NCBI GenBank assembly: GCA_017941355.1
Contig: JAGAWN010000245.1
Location: 1 to 55,774, forward strand
From: Ruminiclostridium sp.
GTDB taxonomy: Bacteria; Bacillota; Clostridia; Oscillospirales; Ruminococcaceae
DNA length: 55,774 nucleotides
Direction: 5' to 3'
Part shown: piece by piece, positions 50,142-55,774 of the stretch
How the letters are laid out: every line of letters starts with the position of its first letter
How positions within the stretch are numbered: position 1 is the first letter of the stretch
The notes under the pieces: generated by a model
What the model was told of the DNA's origin: nothing
Seen by the model: the letters and a program-made list of their open reading frames with translations, nothing else
Databases searched by the model: none
Program-made: the position numbers and the translations under genes

Positions 50142-50186
50142 TCAACAGCGTTCTATCCCTCCGGCTGTATGGAGTATGGTTTTCAT
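50142..50186 (-). CDS. Possible leader peptide upstream of sbp
   Basis: ATG 50186 preceded by AAGAAAGG encodes MKTILHTAGGIERC, ending 59 nt before sbp. The Cys is the last codon. No terminator follows. A short cis-acting reading frame that senses cysteine is possible but unproved. Confidence 0.4.
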   Translation of the reverse strand: MKTILHTAGGIERC

Positions 50187-50214
50187 TTTTATACGCCTTT
50201 CTTATCCTACTTTT

Positions 50215-50244
50215 CATACCGATTTTGTATGATTTGTCGGTATG
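50215..50244. promoter_or_regulatory. Inverted repeat at the sbp transcription start
   Basis: CATACCGA (50215-50222) and TCGGTATG (50237-50244) are perfect complements separated by 14 bp. They lie just downstream of the sbp -10 box, a typical operator position. Confidence 0.6.
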
Positions 50245-50249
50245 TGCAT

Positions 50250-50278
50250 ATAATACACCATTTCCTCCGGTTTGTCAA
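50250..50278 (-). promoter_or_regulatory. Promoter for sulfate transporter operon
   Basis: On the minus strand TTGACA (50273-50278), 17-bp spacer, TATTAT (50250-50255). Confidence 0.8.
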
Positions 50279-50455
50279 TAGCTTTCCCGCATTTTCGTCA
50301 TACCGCACTAAACAGGCTGCGTAAAACCAAAAACTTTATCATATAATTCCTATAGTTTTTGTATGCTATCAGAAAGATCCCACCGACAGTTCCATTTCCG
50401 GATCAGTATCTCAGAACTCGGCAGATACGCTTTTCTTACCGGCTTCAGATAAAAT
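50279..50455. other. Intergenic stretch without gene
   Basis: Between the sbp promoter and the cobA terminator. It contains an ACTATAGGAATTATA segment (minus strand, about 50340-50355) whose GGAATT end is faintly like a CymR site; otherwise nothing recognisable. Confidence 0.4.
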
Positions 50456-50485
50456 CACCGGGATAACCGAACGTTATCCCGGGTG
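50456..50485 (-). terminator. Terminator after cobA
   Basis: CCGGGATAAC-CGAAC-GTTATCCCGG, with TGATTTTATC after it on the minus strand. Confidence 0.8.
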
Positions 50486-50510
50486 CAAACTTTCTGTATT
50501 TGTACCGCTG

Positions 50511-51014
50511 TCAGTATTCAATGCCTTTCCGTGCAGCCACGCCTTTCCGATACGGGTGACGCAGGCATCTTATCTCGCTGATGTAATCCGCGGCATCTTC
50601 AAACACCTGCGCGGGATCTCTGCCAGTGATCGCTATTTCAATTCTTTCCGCACTGCCGATTATCAGCTCTTCCGCGAGCGCTCTGTCGGCAAGTTCATAA
50701 CCGTATGCGTATGTGAACTCGTCGAGTATGATACCGTCATAACCTCCGGAAAACGCCTGTTCCAGCAGTCTGTTGTGGCAGTCGGTGAGTTCCCGCTTAT
50801 CCTGCTCCGAAAGCGTGCTGAAAAAACCATAGTCGCGGTCACATCGCATAACATCTATATTGTCAAGCTTTTTCAGACTTGCAAGTTCGGCGGTATCCCC
50901 GCCTTTCATGAACTGCACAAAAGCTGTTTTCATTCCCGCGCCTGCCATTCGCACCGCAAGTCCGATCGAAGCGGTGGTTTTTCCTTTTCCGTCTCCGCAG
51001 TAAATATGCAGCAT
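50511..51014 (-). CDS. cobA: Cob(I)yrinic acid a,c-diamide adenosyltransferase
   Basis: Protein of 167 residues that attaches the adenosyl group to cobalt of corrinoids, using ATP. P-loop GDGKGKTTAS at 7-16 and the DEFTYAYGYEL segment. It starts 4 bp after the sugar kinase and is co-transcribed with it. The divergent cobS adds to cobamide assembly. The name BtuR/CobO is also used. Confidence 0.94.
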   Translation of the reverse strand: MLHIYCGDGKGKTTASIGLAVRMAGAGMKTAFVQFMKGGDTAELASLKKLDNIDVMRCDRDYGFFSTLSEQDKRELTDCHNRLLEQAFSGGYDGIILDEFTYAYGYELADRALAEELIIGSAERIEIAITGRDPAQVFEDAADYISEIRCLRHPYRKGVAARKGIEY

Positions 51015-51018
51015 AGTA

Positions 51019-52104
51019 TTACCTCTTGATATCGTAATTCATATTCATAAGATTGCGTATTGCCTGTTCATCATCTGTTATATTTGCGTCACCATGGATA
51101 GTATGTTTCAGAACGCTGCTCGCAACGGCAAAGTTTATCATATCCATAGGCTTATAATCGTGCATAATCGCGTATATAAGCCCGGACGCGAAAGCGTCTC
51201 CCCCGCCAACGCGGTCAAGAATATTGAACGTGAAAAGCTTGCTCTCAAACGTATGGTCGTCGTACCACATGAAAGCTTTCAGGCTGTTCTCGCTTCCGCT
51301 GTGGGCATAGCGGACGTGTCTTGCTATGCAGCGTATGTTGGGGTATCTCTCCACAAAGGCTCTGAATATCTCGTCCTGCTGTTCGTATGACGGCTGCAGC
51401 GGTACACCGTCCTTATAATCACCGAGAGAATGGTCATTTTCGTCCCTCCATAGATGATAAGGCTCTATACCGAGCAGCACATCAACGTACGGCAGACATT
51501 TCGTGCAGTAATCCCGCGCTTCCTCCCACGACCATAACGTGCTCCGGAAGTTACCGTCAAAGCTTACGGTCATGCCCTTTTCTTTTGCCTTCACCATCAG
51601 ATCGTAGATAAGCTTACGGCAGTTCTCACCAAGCGCCGGAGTAATGCCGCTCATGTGCAGCCATGTGAAATCCGACAGAAGTTCGTCAAGATCTACCTTC
51701 GAGAAGTCGTACTCCGTTATGGCACTGTGCTTTCTGTCATAAGTGACCTCGCTTGCGCGTATCCCGAATCCGGTCTCAAGGTAGTATGTACCGAGGCGGT
51801 GAGTCGGAGTTTCCTCCGGCGTACTGAGAATAACGGGCGTGCAGTGAACATCGTTGCCGCGCAGCATTCTTATTGCGCTCTTGCCGAGACTGTTGTTCGG
51901 TACAACGGTGAAGAATGTGCTGTCAACTCCGAGATTCGCAAGTGCAAGCGCGATATTGGCTTCACTTCCGCCGTAGCTTGCGTCAAAAGAATTTGTCACG
52001 CGTATCTTTTCGTAGTTCGGCGGCGTCAGGCGCAGCATTATCTCACCGACCGCCAGAAACTTCTGAGCGGAATACTCCGGCATAAGCGGATTTCTGTGTT
52101 TCAT
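51019..52104 (-). CDS. kdgK: PfkB-family sugar kinase, 2-keto-3-deoxygluconate kinase-like
   Basis: About 361 residues. PfkB signature DRVGGGDAFASGLIYA, with catalytic Asp in GGGDAF, and an N-terminal GEIMLRLTPPN and SYGGSEANIALALANLG as in KdgK. It would phosphorylate 2-keto-3-deoxygluconate to KDPG, but the substrate is by family resemblance only; no other hexuronate gene is present. ATG 52104 is chosen (GGAGG 7 nt upstream) over ATG 52110. Confidence 0.85.
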   Translation of the reverse strand: MKHRNPLMPEYSAQKFLAVGEIMLRLTPPNYEKIRVTNSFDASYGGSEANIALALANLGVDSTFFTVVPNNSLGKSAIRMLRGNDVHCTPVILSTPEETPTHRLGTYYLETGFGIRASEVTYDRKHSAITEYDFSKVDLDELLSDFTWLHMSGITPALGENCRKLIYDLMVKAKEKGMTVSFDGNFRSTLWSWEEARDYCTKCLPYVDVLLGIEPYHLWRDENDHSLGDYKDGVPLQPSYEQQDEIFRAFVERYPNIRCIARHVRYAHSGSENSLKAFMWYDDHTFESKLFTFNILDRVGGGDAFASGLIYAIMHDYKPMDMINFAVASSVLKHTIHGDANITDDEQAIRNLMNMNYDIKR

Positions 52105-52175
52105 TTTCATGCCTCCTAATAGTCCCGGCAGGAGAACAGCTCCCGACAGCAGACACGGTATATTTCTATACTATA

Positions 52176-52204
52176 ATTATACACTATCGGATATTGTATG
52201 TCAA
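52176..52204 (-). promoter_or_regulatory. Promoter for kdgK-cobA
   Basis: On the minus strand TTGACA (52199-52204), 17-bp spacer, TATAAT (52176-52181): exact consensus. Confidence 0.85.
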
Positions 52205-52221
52205 GAGAATAATTACTGAAC

Positions 52222-52251
52222 TTGACACGGGACGATGTAATATGATATACT
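52222..52251 (+). promoter_or_regulatory. Promoter for cobS
   Basis: TTGACA (52222-52227), 18-bp spacer, TATACT (52246-52251). Only 17 bp separate its -35 from the opposing one. Confidence 0.75.
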
Positions 52252-52266
52252 GAAAACGGTGATAAA

Positions 52267-53049
52267 ATGACTGTATTAAAATCGTTGATCTCCGCGTTTT
52301 CCATGTACTCGGCGATACCTATGCCGAAGATCGAATGGCGCGAAGAAAACCACCGCTACTCGCTGTGTTTTTTCCCGCTTATCGGAGCGGTGATCGGCTG
52401 GTTGTACCTGCTGTGGTTCTATATATGCGCGTCGTTCGGCATAGGAGCATTCCTGCGCGGTTCGGTGAGCGCGTTCATTCCGCTGCTTGTGACCGGCGGC
52501 ATACACGCAGACGGCTTCTGTGATGTTACAGACGCACGCAAATGTCTCGGTGACAGGAAGAAAAAGCTTGCCGTGATGTCGGATCCTCACGTCGGCGCAT
52601 TTGCCGTTATTTCGGCTGTGATCTATTTAATACTGCAAGCCGCTGTATTGTCGGAGATCAAAACTGTTTCCTCGGCAATAGTTATCGCGCTGGTATTCGT
52701 TATGTCGCGCTGTTTCAGCGGGCTTGCCGCGGTCACTTTCAGATGCGCCAAAAAGGAGGGGACTCTGCAAAGCTTCTCCCGCCCCGCTCACAAGACCGTA
52801 ACGATCCTCGTTCTCGTTCTTACCGCGGCACTTGCTTACACGCTCATGCTGTTCGCAGATATATGGGCAGGAGCCGCCGCTCTGTTAATGGTGCTGATTT
52901 GTATGCTGTACTACGGCATTTCCGCATACCGGAACTTTGGCGGTATAACGGGAGATACCGAGGGCTGGTTTTTGCAGCTGTGCGAGATAACCGCTCCGGC
53001 GGCGGTTCTGATCGCGGAGATCACCGAACGCGCGCTCACTTCAATGTAA
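52267..53049 (+). CDS. cobS: Adenosylcobinamide-GDP ribazoletransferase
   Basis: Protein of 260 residues, an integral membrane enzyme that joins GDP-cobinamide with alpha-ribazole. The conserved GGIHADGFCDVTDA segment, SDPHVGAFAV and FGGITGDTEGW match CobS. CobT, CobU and CobC are not in the window. It is the only plus-strand gene of this part. Confidence 0.94.
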   Translation: MTVLKSLISAFSMYSAIPMPKIEWREENHRYSLCFFPLIGAVIGWLYLLWFYICASFGIGAFLRGSVSAFIPLLVTGGIHADGFCDVTDARKCLGDRKKKLAVMSDPHVGAFAVISAVIYLILQAAVLSEIKTVSSAIVIALVFVMSRCFSGLAAVTFRCAKKEGTLQSFSRPAHKTVTILVLVLTAALAYTLMLFADIWAGAAALLMVLICMLYYGISAYRNFGGITGDTEGWFLQLCEITAPAAVLIAEITERALTSM

Positions 53050-53125
53050 ATGATAGATACCGCCGGTGTATCAGTCAGACGTCCTACGCGGACAGCGGCA
53101 GGGCGGTCTGTCGGTCAGCCCCTCC

Positions 53126-53157
53126 GGCGCAAGCGCCACCTCCCCGCTTTCGGGGAG
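53126..53157. repeat. Two GC-rich hairpins downstream of cobS
   Basis: GGCGC-AA-GCGCC (53126-53137) and CTCCCCG-CTTT-CGGGGAG (53140-53157) lie side by side just before the second copy of the 25-bp repeat. Confidence 0.7.
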
Positions 53158-53166
53158 ACACCCTGC

Positions 53167-53191
53167 ACCCATGCCGTTTCACGGAGATTCG
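53167..53191. repeat. Dispersed 25-bp repeat, copy 2
   Basis: Exact reverse complement of 20890-20914. Beyond the identity only a CAG/CTG remains after one mismatch. Confidence 0.8.
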
Positions 53192-53235
53192 CAACTCCGC
53201 AAACAGGACACCCGGTACAGCTTTATTGACAGACC

Positions 53236-53269
53236 AAGCCACCGACGGAAATACCGCCGGTGGCTTTTT
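53236..53269 (+). terminator. Terminator downstream of cobS
   Basis: AAGCCACCG (53236-53244) and CGGTGGCTT (53258-53266) with further pairing inside, then T. It ends the plus transcript about 190 bp after cobS. Confidence 0.85.
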
Positions 53270-53334
53270 ACGAATGCGACAGATTCCATGCGGACATAGC
53301 CGGGACTGCACAAACGATACAGCCGGGAAGTGCG

Positions 53335-53655
53335 TCAGTTAAGTCCCACAGTCCTGTTGACCGTCATAGAGAACGCTATTCCCTGCCCCGCCGTACTCAT
53401 GCCCGCAGATTTATAAACCGCGTCAAGCACCGCGTCTTTTATCTCTTTCGGCACAAGTATCATAAGCACCTCTTTGTCCGGGTGTATGGTTATCTGAAAT
53501 ATCTCCTCGGCTTCCTTTCCGGCAGTTCCGCGTGCGCGTATTACCGTACCGCCTCTTGCCCCGGCTTCACGCGCCGCGTCCATGACCGTTTCCGAGAAAC
53601 CGGAGTTTATAATGCAGAATATCATTTCATAGCTTTTATCGCTCATTTCACTCAT
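53335..53655 (-). CDS. PII-like regulator 2 of the DUF1538 operon
   Basis: Protein of 106 residues of the P-II (GlnB-like) fold. GGTVIRARGT, the ITIHPDKEVLMILVPKE strand and GQGIAFSMTV near the C-terminus fit. No uridylylation Tyr loop of GlnB type is seen, so it is a PII-like rather than classical nitrogen sensor. It overlaps the preceding PII-like gene by 8 nt. Confidence 0.8.
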   Translation of the reverse strand: MSEMSDKSYEMIFCIINSGFSETVMDAAREAGARGGTVIRARGTAGKEAEEIFQITIHPDKEVLMILVPKEIKDAVLDAVYKSAGMSTAGQGIAFSMTVNRTVGLN

Positions 53656-54082
53656 CTCCCTTTACCGTATTGACCGCGTTGCATAAGAACGCATATACGC
53701 TCGTCCCGATCATGCTTGTGAACGGGACAGTCACAGCTACTCCCTTGCCGCCGCGTACCGTGCGAAACTTGTTGTCAAGCATATATGTCAGATCGTCCAG
53801 CTTGTCCTCGCGCACCACGCTGAATATCACCGCCTTGTCGGTATCCGCAAGACCGAGGTAATGCAGTATGTCGGCTTTTGCCGTACCGTGCGCGGGAGCC
53901 GTGAACTGGAAGTTGCACTCGAATGACTGTATCAGATCAGCATAGAACTCAGCCTTGTTCTTCTCGACAATGGTTATAAGCAGTTCAAGCCTGAAAGGCG
54001 CAACACTGCCGTTCTGCGCGGGGATCTCAACGCGTGTTTCCGCGGCGGATCCTGTCTTTTTGTTTTTACCGAATATTGCCAT
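53648..54082 (-). CDS. PII-like regulator 1 of the DUF1538 operon
   Basis: Protein of 144 residues. After a charged N-terminal tail of about 30 residues, a PII-like fold follows: LELLITIVEKNKAEFYADL, HYLGLADTDKAVIFSVV and GGKGVAVTVPF, which mirrors the same segment in PII 2. Its T-loop part is different from GlnB. It may bind the DUF1538 membrane protein, as GlnK binds AmtB; this is by analogy. Confidence 0.7.
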   Translation of the reverse strand: MAIFGKNKKTGSAAETRVEIPAQNGSVAPFRLELLITIVEKNKAEFYADLIQSFECNFQFTAPAHGTAKADILHYLGLADTDKAVIFSVVREDKLDDLTYMLDNKFRTVRGGKGVAVTVPFTSMIGTSVYAFLCNAVNTVKGDE

Positions 54083-54093
54083 ATCCCCGCCCC

Positions 54094-55620
54094 CTATTCA
54101 AAATATATGATCTGTGCATCGTCGGCGGACATTATGCGCGACATTGCGATACGGCGTCTCATGCGCTCCGAGATCACAGCCTTGAAGCCGAGGGACTGAA
54201 TGGTTATCAGAGGGGTCATAGCTACCATTGCGACAATTCCGAATGCACTGTACAGAACCTCGTCCGCACCTCTCAGCGCCGCGCAGGCACCGATCGCAAG
54301 CGGAAGTATAAAACTCGATGTCAGCGGACCGCTTGCAACTCCGCCCGAATCAAACGCTATCGCAGTGTAAAGCTTCGGAACAAAAAACGATAGTCCCAGT
54401 GAGATAAGATAACCCGGAATCAGATAGTACAGCAGCGAAAATCCGAATATCATGCGGATTATCGAAAGCCCTATCGACGCTCCCACGCCAACGGACAGCG
54501 CGATCATCATCTCGCGTTTCGTAACGGAACCGCCGGTGACTTCCTCTACCTGATTGTTGAGAACGTGAACGGCAGGCTCCGCAAGCACTACTACCATACC
54601 GATTATGAACGCGAATGCCACTATCGGCACATTGCCGTCGTCCGCAAGTTCCTGACCGAGTTTGAAACCTATCGGCATGAATCCCACAGCGACGGAGGTA
54701 AGAAATATAACCAACCCCGCAAAGGTATATGCAATGCCGACAAGTATCTGGAATATCTTTTTCTTCGGGAGTTTAAGCATGGTAAACTGAAGAACTCCGA
54801 AAGATATAAGGATAAGCATCAGTGAACGTCCGACTTCTTCAACTGTATGTATCAGTGTTTTTATGAAACCGTCACCGAGGTTTGCGTCAATGGAATAATC
54901 CGGCAGCGCATAGGTCAGATCGCCGTTGGCAGTAAGTGACAGCGCGAGAACCGCAATGATGGGTCCCACCGAGCAGAGCGCGATAAGACCGAAGCTGTTC
55001 TCACTTGCGTTTCTGCCGCCTATGGTGAGAGCTATACCGACGCCGAGCGCCATTATGAACGGAACGGTTATCGGCCCTGTGGTAACTCCGCCGGAATCGA
55101 ACGCCAGCGGCATGAAATCTCCTCTTCCGCGTTCAAGCAGCAGCGCCGCAAAAGCGAACAGCATCATATAGAAGAACAGCAGCAGCGGCGCGAGATCTTT
55201 CCTCATTACGATCTTCACGACAGCCGCCAGCAGGAACATACCCACTCCCACACCGACAAACACGATCAGCAGCGTTCCGTCCATGACTGCGCTCACCTGT
55301 CCCGCAAGCACCGAAAGATCCGGTTCCGCAACGGTAATGAGAACTCCCATTATGAAACATACGGTGAACAGCACGCCGAGTTTCCGGGATTTTGTCAGTC
55401 CCTCACCGACGTGTTCTCCCATTGGTGTCATAGCCATGTCGGCACCCAGATTGAACAGCGCTATCCCAAGTATCAGAAACAGCGCAGAAATGCCGAATAC
55501 TGTCATTTCTTTGCCCGACAGCGTTACAAGCGGCGTGAAAGAAATGACAAATACGATTGCAGTTATCGGAAGCACCGATATCAGCGCTTCCTTTATCTTT
55601 GAATATAAAGCCTTTCCCAA
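54094..55620 (-). CDS. DUF1538 membrane protein, two-repeat putative transporter
   Basis: Protein of 508 residues with at least ten membrane segments and two homologous halves. AEP at 98-100 and FDSGG at 174-178 in the first half recur as AEP at 347-349 and FDSGG at 423-427, both 76 residues apart. Conserved Glu/Asp and Gly in the membrane suggest an ion-coupled carrier. TTG 55620 follows AGGAGG by 7 nt. It is first in an operon with two PII-like genes, and the cloverleaf element lies just upstream. The substrate is unknown. Confidence 0.8.
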   Translation of the reverse strand: MGKALYSKIKEALISVLPITAIVFVISFTPLVTLSGKEMTVFGISALFLILGIALFNLGADMAMTPMGEHVGEGLTKSRKLGVLFTVCFIMGVLITVAEPDLSVLAGQVSAVMDGTLLIVFVGVGVGMFLLAAVVKIVMRKDLAPLLLFFYMMLFAFAALLLERGRGDFMPLAFDSGGVTTGPITVPFIMALGVGIALTIGGRNASENSFGLIALCSVGPIIAVLALSLTANGDLTYALPDYSIDANLGDGFIKTLIHTVEEVGRSLMLILISFGVLQFTMLKLPKKKIFQILVGIAYTFAGLVIFLTSVAVGFMPIGFKLGQELADDGNVPIVAFAFIIGMVVVLAEPAVHVLNNQVEEVTGGSVTKREMMIALSVGVGASIGLSIIRMIFGFSLLYYLIPGYLISLGLSFFVPKLYTAIAFDSGGVASGPLTSSFILPLAIGACAALRGADEVLYSAFGIVAMVAMTPLITIQSLGFKAVISERMRRRIAMSRIMSADDAQIIYFE

Positions 55621-55639
55621 TTGAATTCCTCCTATAAAT

Positions 55640-55749
55640 AATGTGTCCTCAATAACTGCCTTTTGGCAGTTATTGACTGAAAATCTGCAAAACAGATTTT
55701 CAGATGTTGTTTAAATGCGCCTGCGGTGCATTTAAACAACGGACACATT
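55640..55749. repeat. 110-nt cloverleaf-forming element
   Basis: A 9-bp closing stem, AATGTGTCC (55640-55648) with GGACACATT (55741-55749), encloses three perfect hairpins: 12 bp (55649-55660 with 55665-55676, TTTT loop), 11 bp (55677-55687 with 55693-55703, CAAAA loop) and 16 bp with one G-T pair (55706-55721 with 55725-55740). Only two bases in the junction are unpaired. It stands between the DUF1538 ribosome binding site and any upstream promoter; a TTGACA (55756-55761, minus) lies beyond it but has a poor -10. Confidence 0.85.
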
Positions 55750-55774
55750 CCTTGATGTCAAGCTCATTTCGTCC

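Overview
The window looks like chromosome of an anaerobic, spore-forming Clostridia member, most likely an Oscillospirales/Ruminococcus-type gut bacterium; this is inference from gene content. The supporting genes are spoIIE, remA, ireB, a DivIVA-like protein, an H-cluster-type Fe-S protein, an anaerobic sulfur pathway and the early (anaerobic-style) siroheme branch. I see no rRNA, tRNA, CRISPR array, transposase or prophage. Most vegetative promoters I could find are near-consensus with a spacer of exactly 17 bp.

Layout. 1-1474 (minus): maf, remA, gmk (cut by the window edge). Divergently, 1742-8287 (plus): dTMP-kinase-like protein, Imm26-like protein, DJ-1/YajL, 5-formyl-THF cyclo-ligase, MltG with a long cytoplasmic extension, U32/TrhP, RsmA. 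8370-12642: SpoIIE, then a coupled pair made of a Gly/Ser/Phe-repeat protein and a glycosyltransferase-like protein. 12674-17108: IreB (minus), a DivIVA-like repeat protein coupled to an orphan fumarase beta subunit, a SigH-like sigma factor and a zinc-ribbon protein. 17213-22199 (minus): flavoproteins and S-adenosylhomocysteine hydrolase. 22495-27473 (minus): a coupled c-di-GMP pair, a sugar-sensor-like GGDEF protein followed by an H-cluster-like/GGDEF/EAL fusion. 27639-30700: K+ channel, acylphosphatase, YgjP peptidase, C39-like protein, a small ORF and ThrH.

30852-50082 is a sulfur-assimilation region with three minus-strand operons. The sulfate ABC transporter (sbp-cysT-cysW-cysA) imports sulfate. 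CysDN makes APS, AprBA reduces it to sulfite and a siroheme sulfite reductase makes sulfide. A HcyS-type carrier with its E1 enzyme (HcyF) and JAMM protease (HcyD), helped by TusA and thioredoxin, probably delivers sulfur as a protein thiocarboxylate to MetY for homocysteine. The operon between them (hemA-met8-hemC-cobA/hemD-hemB-hemL) supplies siroheme for the sulfite reductase. AhcY recycles S-adenosylhomocysteine to the same homocysteine pool.

50511-55620: cobalamin adenosyltransferase with a KdgK-like sugar kinase (minus), CobS (plus), then a DUF1538 membrane protein with two PII-like proteins (minus). The window ends in a 110-nt element (55640-55749) that folds on paper into an almost completely paired cloverleaf just upstream of the DUF1538 gene. 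The strongest candidates for undescribed biology are the H-cluster-like c-di-GMP phosphodiesterase pair, the cloverleaf with the DUF1538/PII operon, and the GSF-repeat/glycosyltransferase-like pair.
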